64,000 bases of DNA from Bacteroidota bacterium (GTDB lineage: Bacteria; Bacteroidota; Bacteroidia; Flavobacteriales; Flavobacteriaceae), in assembly GCA_018829465.1 (NCBI GenBank), contig JAHJTN010000012.1:62001-126000 (forward strand). The letters are read 5' to 3'. The position numbers were made by a program, and so were the translations under genes. Each line of letters opens with the position of its first letter. Within the stretch, counting starts at the first letter, position 1. Positions 35,985 through 43,397 of the stretch are shown here, piece after piece. Under the pieces are notes generated by a model that did not search any database, was not told where the DNA came from, and worked only from the letters and a program-made list of their open reading frames with translations.

Positions 35985-36908
35985 TTAAAACCCGCCTCTT
36001 TCGGTGAGATACGTCATCAAAATGTGGTGTATAGAGTCATTGATATCAGCTGCTACGTACGAAATTCTGTATTTAGCACATTGAAGTTTTAATTCTTGAA
36101 AATACGAAGAAACGGCCTGTTTGTACTCCGTTTGTACGCTGTCTGCATATACATCTAATTTTTCACCCGTTTCTACATCTACAAACCGACGCGGAGTATT
36201 GTCAAAATCAAAAGCGTATTCCTTTTGTTTGTCTATTACGTGGAAGAGGACGACGCGGTGTTTGTTGTAGCGCAAGTGACGTAAGGCTTCAAAGAGTTTT
36301 TCGGTATCCTGAGTCGCTTCAAACATGTCTGTAAACAGCAATACCAAAGATCGCCTTTTGAGTTTTTCGGCTATTTCGTGAAGTATTTGAGATGTTTGGG
36401 TGGTTTTGGGTTCGTCTGAAAGCAGCAAGCCTTCAAGTTGGGCGACGAGCATACGATGGTGGCGATCGCTGCCTTTTTCGGGTGCATAAAACTCATAAGC
36501 ATCAGAATAAACACTCAAGCCGATAGCGTCTCGCTGTCTTTTAAGCAAATTCATCAAAGCGGCAGCAGCCAAAACAGAAAAACCCAATTTGTTGTAGGAT
36601 GTGGCCGTTTGTTTGGTCACTTTGGGATAGTGCATAGATGCGGAGTTGTCTATAATGATATGACACCTCAGGTTGGTTTCCTCTTCATAGGTTTTAACGT
36701 ACAGACGATCGGTTTTGGCAAAATGCTTCCAGTCTATATGCCGGGTAGAATCTCCGGTATTAAAACTCTTGTGTTCTGCAAATTCAGATGAAAAACCCCT
36801 GAACGGACTTTTGTGGATGCCACTGATAAAACCTTCCACAACCTGATTGGCTACCAACTGCAGGTTGCCAAATGTTTCGAGTCGCTGTAGGGCTTCATCA
36901 ATTTTCAT
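35985..36908 (-). CDS. DUF58 (VWA-like) protein
   Basis: A 307-residue soluble protein. The DUF58 signature is clear: SPFRGFSSEFAEHKSFNTGD, then STRHIDWKHFAKTDRLYVKTY. A MIDAS-like DNSAS motif in the following von Willebrand-type fold would bind a metal. DUF58 proteins usually sit beside a MoxR AAA+ ATPase and Bat proteins (aerotolerance operon in Bacteroidota). Neither is next to this copy, which stands alone between tRNA-Asp and trxA. The function is unsettled; a chaperone-like role with MoxR is proposed for the family. Confidence 0.88.
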   Translation of the reverse strand: MKIDEALQRLETFGNLQLVANQVVEGFISGIHKSPFRGFSSEFAEHKSFNTGDSTRHIDWKHFAKTDRLYVKTYEEETNLRCHIIIDNSASMHYPKVTKQTATSYNKLGFSVLAAAALMNLLKRQRDAIGLSVYSDAYEFYAPEKGSDRHHRMLVAQLEGLLLSDEPKTTQTSQILHEIAEKLKRRSLVLLFTDMFEATQDTEKLFEALRHLRYNKHRVVLFHVIDKQKEYAFDFDNTPRRFVDVETGEKLDVYADSVQTEYKQAVSSYFQELKLQCAKYRISYVAADINDSIHHILMTYLTERGGF

Positions 36909-36939
36909 CGAAGTAGTGGTTTGTCAAATAAAAGTAAAC

Positions 36940-36967
36940 AAAAAAGGTTTGGCCTAAAGACCAAACC
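36940..36967 (-). terminator. Terminator of trxA
   Basis: GGTTTGG / CCAAACC stem with an 8-nt loop, with the A-run on the left forming a T-run on the minus transcript. It isolates trxA from the DUF58 gene. Confidence 0.85.
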
Positions 36968-36992
36968 ATCAAATCTAAACTATTATCGCTTG

Positions 36993-37310
36993 TTAAACAA
37001 GTGCATCTAAAGCCTCGGTGTACACGTTTTTTGGTGAAACGCCTACTTGTCTGCCTACGAGTTCACCTTTGTTAAAAACCAAAACGGTGGGTATATTGCG
37101 AACGCCGTATTTGGCTGCCCATTGTTGGTGAGCGTCCACATCCACTTTTCCTACAACGGCTTTGTTTTCATAATCTTTACTGATTTCGTCAATGATGGGA
37201 CCTACCATACGGCAAGGACCGCACCAAGCTGCCCAAAAGTCAACCAATACGGGTTTGTCTGATTTTAATACGATGTCTTCAAAAGAGCTGTCTGTTATTT
37301 CAAGTGCCAT
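36993..37310 (-). CDS. trxA: Thioredoxin
   Basis: A 105-residue cytosolic disulfide reductant. The WAAWCGPC active site (Cys30 and Cys33) and the cis-proline segment GVRNIPTVLVF are present. Reduced by thioredoxin reductase, it serves ribonucleotide reductase and other targets. It has an exact promoter box upstream and its own terminator. Confidence 0.96.
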   Translation of the reverse strand: MALEITDSSFEDIVLKSDKPVLVDFWAAWCGPCRMVGPIIDEISKDYENKAVVGKVDVDAHQQWAAKYGVRNIPTVLVFNKGELVGRQVGVSPKNVYTEALDALV

Positions 37311-37339
37311 GATTGTGTGTGTTATTATTTTCTGAACTC

Positions 37340-37347
37340 CAAAGTTA
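37340..37347 (-). promoter_or_regulatory. trxA promoter, -7 box
   Basis: TAACTTTG on the minus strand, an exact match 29 nt upstream of the trxA start. Confidence 0.6.
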
Positions 37348-37410
37348 GTCTTTTTTGTATAAATTGCCTTACAGCCAAATCACTTTTTGTAATGGAATAA
37401 TCAATTTAGG

Positions 37411-38055
37411 TTATTGCTTTCTATGCTCCAACGCTTCTTTAGCAGGAAACACATCTGTTTCTTTGGGAAAAGCCTTCTTGTTGAACACCAACAAAATACC
37501 CACACCCGTGCTGATAGCCGTGTCGGCTATATTGAAAACCGGATCAAAAAAAGTAAAGTAATCGCCGCCTATAAATGGTATCCATTCGGGCAGATAACCT
37601 TCATAGAGTGGAAAGTACAACATATCAACCACTTTGCCGTGAAAAAGCGTGCCGTAGCCTCCCGCATCAGGAAGAAAGGTCGCTACTTGGTGGTAGCTAT
37701 CTGTAAATATCAAACCGTAAAAAACAGAATCTATGATGTTGCCAAAAGCGCCTGCAAATATCAAAGAGACCGCAATAACTGTAATTTTTGGCGTTATTTT
37801 TTGGGTTAAATCCCACAGCCAATAGCCAATGCCGAAAATGGCTACAATCCGAAACAAAGTAAGAATGAGTTTTCCGTTTTCACCCGGAATTTTGGCGCCC
37901 CATGCCATCCCTTCATTTTCGACAAACAAGATTTTAAACCAGCCAAAAACAGGCACACTTTCTCCAAGCTGAAAGTTCGTTTTGATGTAAAATTTACTGA
38001 CTTGATCAATTAATAAAACAAGAAAAATTAATGCGGCGGATTTGTTTAAGGCCAT
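37411..38055 (-). CDS. lspA: Lipoprotein signal peptidase (signal peptidase II)
   Basis: An inner-membrane aspartyl peptidase that removes signal peptides from lipoproteins, such as the S8 lipoprotein in this window. It has 214 residues and four hydrophobic helices. The catalytic aspartates are Asp109 in GNIIDS and Asp178 in FNIADTAIS; VENEGMAWG and GKVVDM are also conserved. It is longer than E. coli LspA (164 aa) because of a loop around 118-165, as is usual in Bacteroidota. Upstream on the same strand is the secreted beta protein; the DksA-like gene before that is cut off by a terminator. Confidence 0.94.
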   Translation of the reverse strand: MALNKSAALIFLVLLIDQVSKFYIKTNFQLGESVPVFGWFKILFVENEGMAWGAKIPGENGKLILTLFRIVAIFGIGYWLWDLTQKITPKITVIAVSLIFAGAFGNIIDSVFYGLIFTDSYHQVATFLPDAGGYGTLFHGKVVDMLYFPLYEGYLPEWIPFIGGDYFTFFDPVFNIADTAISTGVGILLVFNKKAFPKETDVFPAKEALEHRKQ

Positions 38056-38132
38056 TTTTTGATGCGTAATAAAGGTGGATTAAAAACCGGTTTCAAAGCT
38101 ACATAATTTTTTTAAGAGGGCATTTGAAAAAT

Positions 38133-38747
38133 TTAATGCGATTTGTGAATGTAAATCTTTCCGGCGGCAGTTTTAAGTCTTATTTTATTAGGTCCTGTAA
38201 CGACGGTTTCTCTTTGCACATTTTCCGGCGATGCATCAACCTCTATTTGAGCCAAGTTGGTGTCCAGCCTTATGTTGCCACTGTAGGTCTGTACAGTTGC
38301 ATGGCCAAAAAAAGGACTCAAAGTAGCATGCCCATAGCCTAGTATGAGCTGTAGATTGGCAAATTTTCCAGATACGTTTACATGAGATTGTCTGCTGACC
38401 ATCCGAAGATTCATGGCTTCGGGCAGTATAACGATAATCTTTTGCGAGTTCACTTTATGTGCGCTGAGTTTGTCGTCATAATCAGGCGTCCAAACCCGTT
38501 TGGTCAAATGAAAGATGAGCTCATTGGCTTCTCTGTTAATCTGCAATTGGTAAAAATTTGCGTACTCGCCGGCGCCCTCCACTTCTACAAACAGAGAATC
38601 TCCCTTTTGGGTTGAAATCACGGTTTCAGTGGCTTCGTCAAAATTCAAAAAAATCTTATCCCCAGGATCGACCGAAAGCCTGTAATTTGCTTGTTGAGAA
38701 AAAGTTGTAAAACAAATAAAGAAAAAAAGGCTGTGCCAAAAATGCAT
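38133..38747 (-). CDS. Secreted beta-strand protein, DUF4097-like
   Basis: A 204-residue protein with a signal peptide (MHFWHSLFFFICFTTFSQ) followed by beta strands rich in alternating valine, isoleucine and leucine (KIIVILPEAMNLRMV, HVNVSGKFANLQLILGYG, GNIRLDTNLAQIEVDAS). The pattern resembles a right-handed helix of the DUF4097/adhesin type. I cannot give a function. It sits between the dksA-like gene's terminator and lspA, 77 nt upstream of the latter. Confidence 0.6.
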   Translation of the reverse strand: MHFWHSLFFFICFTTFSQQANYRLSVDPGDKIFLNFDEATETVISTQKGDSLFVEVEGAGEYANFYQLQINREANELIFHLTKRVWTPDYDDKLSAHKVNSQKIIVILPEAMNLRMVSRQSHVNVSGKFANLQLILGYGHATLSPFFGHATVQTYSGNIRLDTNLAQIEVDASPENVQRETVVTGPNKIRLKTAAGKIYIHKSH

Positions 38748-38764
38748 CTTTTAGTTGTAAAGAT

Positions 38765-38793
38765 AAAAAAACCACTCGCCTTCGAATGGTTTT
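38765..38793 (-). terminator. Terminator of the ileS-dksA unit
   Basis: AAACCACTCG / CGAATGGTTT stem with one mismatch and a CCTT loop, followed on the minus transcript by a T-run. It lies 28 nt beyond the DksA-like stop. Confidence 0.8.
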
Positions 38794-38820
38794 ACAGTCG
38801 TAAAATATATTGGGCTTGGT

Positions 38821-39201
38821 TTATTGCATGTTTTTGGCCTCAATGCTGAGCGTTGCATGCGGCACCAACTTAAGCCTTTCTTTATTGATGAGTTTTCCGG
38901 TAACCCGACAAATACCATAGGTCTTGTTTTCTATGCGAATCATCGCATTTTTGAGATCGCGTATAAACTTTTCTTGCCTGATGGCCAATTGTGTATTGGC
39001 TTCTTTTGACATGGTTTCCGAGCCTTCTTCGAATGCTTTAAAAGTTGGCGAAGTATCGTCTGTGCCATTGTTGCCATCATTCATATAGGCACTTCGGATG
39101 AGTTCTAAATCCTGTTGGGCTTTTACAATTTTTGCTTCAATAATTTTTCGGAACTCTGCCAAATCAGCATCAGAATAACGAACTTTGGTTTCTGTTGACA
39201 T
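38821..39201 (-). CDS. DksA/TraR-family protein with degenerate zinc finger
   Basis: A 126-residue helical protein. The long N-terminal coiled-coil region and the C-terminal TYGICRVTGKLINKERLKLV block match the DksA/TraR family, which acts on RNA polymerase, often with ppGpp. The four zinc cysteines of the classic C-x2-C-x17-C-x2-C finger are mostly lost: Cys98 remains but the other three positions are Thr101, Ser119 and Ala122. The fold may hold without zinc. The DxxDxA tip of E. coli DksA is not evident. The gene starts 2 nt after ileS ends, so it is translated from the same message. Confidence 0.85.
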   Translation of the reverse strand: MSTETKVRYSDADLAEFRKIIEAKIVKAQQDLELIRSAYMNDGNNGTDDTSPTFKAFEEGSETMSKEANTQLAIRQEKFIRDLKNAMIRIENKTYGICRVTGKLINKERLKLVPHATLSIEAKNMQ

Positions 39202-39203
39202 AA

Positions 39204-42200
39204 TTATATTTTTTTAATAAAAAGCTTGGTTTCTATTTCATCGAACGAAATATCAACCCCATTTTCAAGTGTATCTACCAGCGACAATTCTTGCGCTAAG
39301 GTTTCATTTTTGATGTAATTCGTGTTCTTCGAAACGGCTTCCACTATATCTTTGTGCGTAAGCAGCGATACACAAATTTGATCTGTAACTTCAAAACCCG
39401 AATCTTTGCGAAGGTTCTGAATTCGGTTTACCAATTCTCTGGCAATACCTTCATTTTTAAGCTCCGGACTGATCGTCTTATCCAAAGCAACCGTAATACC
39501 TTTGTCCGAAGCGACCAACCAACCGGCAACTTCCGTAGCCACAACCTCTACATCTTCGGACGACAAATTAAATACTTTTTCTCCAATTTCTAGGCGTATT
39601 TCGCCTTGCGTTTCCAAAGACCGAATCTGTGTTTTTGTCAAGCTTGTTATAGCGCTGGAAATCAAACTAATATCTTTCCCGTAGCGCGGGCCTAAGGTCT
39701 TAAAATTGGGTTTTACTTGTTTGGTAAGTATGTCTGCATCATCGTCCAATAAAACAATATTTTTGACATTAACTTCCGATTGTATCAAATGTGATACGGC
39801 GGCAACAGCTTGCTTGTCTTCTTCTGAAAACACAGGAATCATCACGGTTTGCAGCGGTTGGCGTACTTTTATTTTTTCCTTTTTTCGAAGCGATAACACC
39901 AGAGAAGAAATGGTTTGCGCGAGCTGCATTTTGTGTTCCAAAGATTTATCAACAAATTGATGCTGAAAAGTCGGAAACTGATCTAAATGAACGCTTTCTG
40001 TTTTGTTCGTCAAGTCTTTGTATAGCCTTTCTGCAAAAAACGGCGCCAAAGGTGCCATGAGTTTGCTGACTTCTAGAAGGCAACTGTAAAGCGTTTGATA
40101 GGCGGCCAATTTGTCCGTATCGCCGTGTTGATTTTCGGAAGCGGGCTTCCAGAAACGCCTTCGGCTGAGCCTGACAAACCAATTGCTCAAGTTTTCTTGT
40201 ACAAAATAGGAAATCGCGCGAGCGGCTTTGGTAGGTTCGTAGTCTTCATATGCAGCCTCTACTTCGGCTATTACAGAGTGAAGTTCTGAAAGAATCCACC
40301 TGTCAATCTCAGATCTGTTCGCTAAGGGCAACTGATTTTCTTCGCCGGTAAATCCGTCCAAATTGGCATAAAGGCTAAAAAACGAATAGGTGTTGTACAA
40401 GGTTCCGAAAAACTTGCGTTTTACCTCCTCCACCCCGGCCATATCAAATTTCAAATTGTCCCACGGGTTGGCATTGACAACCATATACCAACGAATCGCA
40501 TCGGCGCCATGCACCTTTAGCGCATCAAAAGGATCTATGGCGTTGCCCAATCGCTTTGACATTTTCTGTCCGTTTTTATCCAACACCAGCCCGTTTGAAA
40601 CCACGTTTTTATAGGCCACCTTGTCAAAGACCATGGAGGCGATGGCGTGAAGCGTATAAAACCAGCCTCGGGTTTGATCGACTCCTTCGCAAATGTAATC
40701 TGCAGGAAAAGTTTTGCCTTGGTCTATTTTTTCAGCATTTTCAAAAGGATAATGCCACTGTGCATATGGCATAGAGCCGGAGTCAAACCAAACATCTATC
40801 AAATCGGCTTCTCTTTGCATGGGTTTGCCTGTGGGCGATACCAATCTTATTTTATCCACCACATTTTTGTGCAAATCTACTTTCGCGTAATTTTCGTCGC
40901 TCATGCTATCCGGATCAAAACCTTCATACGGATCTTGTTGCATAAGCCCGGCGTCTATCGATTTTTGTATCTCTGATTTTAATTGCTTCAACGAGCCAAT
41001 TACGAGTTCCTCTTTTCCGTCTTCTGTGCGCCAAATAGGGAGTGGAATGCCCCAATAACGAGACCGCGACAAGTTCCAGTCATTGGCCGTTTTGAGCCAG
41101 TTGCCAAACCGTCCTTCTCCCGTAGCTTTGGGCTTCCAATTGATGGTTTGGTTGAGCGCAAACATGCGGTCTTTTTTATCGGTAACTCGAATAAACCAAG
41201 AGTCTAGCGGATAATAGAGTACGGGTTTGTCTGTCCGCCAACAGTGTGGATAGCTGTGGAGGTATTTTTCTACTTTAAAAGCTTTGTTTTCTTCTTTTAA
41301 CCAGATTGATATTTCTACATCGAGTGATTTTTCGGGTGCTTCTCCGTCAGTGTAGTATTCGTTTTTGACATATTTCCCGGCCCATTGGCCCATGTGTTTG
41401 GTGAATTTTCCTTGGAGATCTACTAGAGGAACCGGATTGCCGTCGTCATCGAGGACCAACAGTGGCGGCACTTCGGGTGAGGCTTCTTTGGCTACCTTGG
41501 CGTCGTCTGCACCAAAGGTAGGTGCTGTATGTACGATTCCCGTGCCATCTTCTGTGGTCACAAAGTCTCCGGCTATGACCCTAAACGCATTTTCTGTATG
41601 TTGATAGGGCAATGCCATTGGAATCAACTGCTCATATCTAATTTCGAGTAGAGCTTCTCCTTTGAAGGTTTTTAGAATTCTGTAAGGAATTTTTTTCTGA
41701 TGGTCATCAAAGTTTTCAAAATCTGAAGCCTCTGCTGAGGCATAATACTTTCCTGAAAACTGCTTACCAACCAATGCTTTAGCCAAAATAACTTTGATGG
41801 GCGAAAATGTGTATTGGTTAAACGATTCAACCAAAACGTATTCAATGTTTTTGCCTACAGTCAAAGCTGTGTTGGATGGCAATGTCCAAGGCGTGGTTGT
41901 CCATGCTAAAAAATGTATTTCACCCAGATTTTGAAGAAATTCGGGAAGTGTGTTTGAAACAGCTTTAAACTGCGCCACTGCTGAAGTGTCTGAAACATCC
42001 CGATAGCAGCCGGGCTGGTTGAGTTCGTGCGAGCTTAAACCGGTGCCTGCTTTGGGAGAATACGGCTGTATGGTATAGCCTTTGTAAATCAAACCTTTTT
42101 TGTACAACTGCGACAACAACCACCAAACAGATTCCATGTATTTAGGCTCGTAGGTAACATACGGATTCTTCATGTCAACCCAATAGCCAATTTTCTCGGT

Positions 42201-42608
42201 CAGGTCGTTCCACACATCTGTATATCGCATGACGGCTTTCCTGCACGCTTCGTTATAGGCTTCAATAGATATTTTTTTGCCGATATCTTCTTTGGTGATG
42301 CCCAATTCTTTTTCTACACCAAGCTCTATGGGCAAGCCGTGGGTGTCCCAACCGGCTTTTCTTTCTACCTGATATCCCTTTTGGGTTTTGTACCGACAGA
42401 AAATGTCTTTGAGCGTGCGCGCCATCACGTGGTGAATACCGGGCAAACCATTAGCAGAGGGTGGCCCTTCGTAAAATATAAAGGCAGGTTTTCCGCTACG
42501 GGTCGAAATGCTTTTTTCGAATATGTGCTCGTTCTTCCAAAAAGCCAATATTTCTTCTGTGACTTTAGGTAAATCTAAGTGCTTGTAGGTTGCAAACTTC
42601 TTGCTCAT
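39204..42608 (-). CDS. ileS: Isoleucyl-tRNA synthetase (IleRS2-like form)
   Basis: Charges tRNA-Ile; class I. It has 1134 residues from the ATG at 42608 (an ATG at 42617 would add three). The HIGH position reads PSANGLPGIHHVMAR, and the KMSKR loop is QKMSKRLGN. The editing (CP1) domain contains LAWTTTPWTLPSNTAL. The HH form of the first signature and the following KDIFCRYKTQKGY resemble the IleRS2 type (eukaryotic-like), which tends to be less sensitive to mupirocin than IleRS1; this is inferred from motif form only. The C-terminal domain is long, as in other Bacteroidota. The dksA-like gene follows closely. Confidence 0.95.
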   Translation of the reverse strand: MSKKFATYKHLDLPKVTEEILAFWKNEHIFEKSISTRSGKPAFIFYEGPPSANGLPGIHHVMARTLKDIFCRYKTQKGYQVERKAGWDTHGLPIELGVEKELGITKEDIGKKISIEAYNEACRKAVMRYTDVWNDLTEKIGYWVDMKNPYVTYEPKYMESVWWLLSQLYKKGLIYKGYTIQPYSPKAGTGLSSHELNQPGCYRDVSDTSAVAQFKAVSNTLPEFLQNLGEIHFLAWTTTPWTLPSNTALTVGKNIEYVLVESFNQYTFSPIKVILAKALVGKQFSGKYYASAEASDFENFDDHQKKIPYRILKTFKGEALLEIRYEQLIPMALPYQHTENAFRVIAGDFVTTEDGTGIVHTAPTFGADDAKVAKEASPEVPPLLVLDDDGNPVPLVDLQGKFTKHMGQWAGKYVKNEYYTDGEAPEKSLDVEISIWLKEENKAFKVEKYLHSYPHCWRTDKPVLYYPLDSWFIRVTDKKDRMFALNQTINWKPKATGEGRFGNWLKTANDWNLSRSRYWGIPLPIWRTEDGKEELVIGSLKQLKSEIQKSIDAGLMQQDPYEGFDPDSMSDENYAKVDLHKNVVDKIRLVSPTGKPMQREADLIDVWFDSGSMPYAQWHYPFENAEKIDQGKTFPADYICEGVDQTRGWFYTLHAIASMVFDKVAYKNVVSNGLVLDKNGQKMSKRLGNAIDPFDALKVHGADAIRWYMVVNANPWDNLKFDMAGVEEVKRKFFGTLYNTYSFFSLYANLDGFTGEENQLPLANRSEIDRWILSELHSVIAEVEAAYEDYEPTKAARAISYFVQENLSNWFVRLSRRRFWKPASENQHGDTDKLAAYQTLYSCLLEVSKLMAPLAPFFAERLYKDLTNKTESVHLDQFPTFQHQFVDKSLEHKMQLAQTISSLVLSLRKKEKIKVRQPLQTVMIPVFSEEDKQAVAAVSHLIQSEVNVKNIVLLDDDADILTKQVKPNFKTLGPRYGKDISLISSAITSLTKTQIRSLETQGEIRLEIGEKVFNLSSEDVEVVATEVAGWLVASDKGITVALDKTISPELKNEGIARELVNRIQNLRKDSGFEVTDQICVSLLTHKDIVEAVSKNTNYIKNETLAQELSLVDTLENGVDISFDEIETKLFIKKI

Positions 42609-42677
42609 CAATCTCATTCTTTTTTTGAATTTGCGAAATTAATGATTTTCCTTTGATTGATAAGGCATTAACCTTTA

Positions 42678-43397
42678 TTATCTTGTAAAAATTTCGCGTA
42701 AAACCGTTAAAGACTTTGGGTTTTTGAATCCTTCCAGCTGCATTGCGTAGTATCTGAGCAGGTGGTCGAGCATTTCTTTTCTATGCCCGATATTGTCTGT
42801 ATTTTCCGAATAAGCCTTTTCTGTGCGTGCCACATAGGCTATAAAAGTGGCTGTTTGTTGTGCGTTTAGCATTTGTTTGGTATTGTAACCCTGTTGAAGC
42901 CGCCCTTCTAAAAGATCAAAATACAGGCCTGTGTCTTCTATGTCAGGAAAAAAACCTAAGTATTTGCTCAACCGAATCAAGAAAAGGTGGTGAAAGTCGG
43001 GCTGTACGGGCAGGGCATCAAACCGAATGATTTCAGAAGCTAAAAAGTCGTACATATCTTTGTGTGTTGCCTCTTCCCGGATAGACATATTGAGAATTTC
43101 GGACAAAAAAACAGCGACTGAACTTTTTTCGATTTGAAAATGTATGGTTTTTAGAGCTTCATCGAGTTGGACTTCCAAAATTTGCTCGAGTGTTCCTTTG
43201 TCTTTGTGAATGGCTGTGAGTTCGAGCAGTGTTAGGGGTTGAAAAAATGCGGATTTGAATTTTTTGGACTTGGCCGACAATACCCCGCGAATCAGATAGG
43301 ATTTCATCCCCGACGACCTGGTAAAACACTTTACAATCAGGCTGTTATCACCATATTTTAATGATGAAATAACGATGGCCTTGGTTTGAATTCTCAT
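42678..43397 (-). CDS. recO: DNA repair protein RecO
   Basis: Helps load RecA onto single-stranded DNA in the RecFOR pathway. From the ATG at 43397 it has 239 residues. The N-terminal OB fold (IQTKAIVISSLKYGDNSLIVKCFT, GMKSYLIRGVLSAKSKKFKSAFFQPL) is typical, followed by a helical domain. The start ATG overlaps the stop of porZ as TGATG, so translation is probably coupled. A longer frame to 43511 overlaps porZ and is not recO-like. Confidence 0.93.
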   Translation of the reverse strand: MRIQTKAIVISSLKYGDNSLIVKCFTRSSGMKSYLIRGVLSAKSKKFKSAFFQPLTLLELTAIHKDKGTLEQILEVQLDEALKTIHFQIEKSSVAVFLSEILNMSIREEATHKDMYDFLASEIIRFDALPVQPDFHHLFLIRLSKYLGFFPDIEDTGLYFDLLEGRLQQGYNTKQMLNAQQTATFIAYVARTEKAYSENTDNIGHRKEMLDHLLRYYAMQLEGFKNPKSLTVLREIFTR

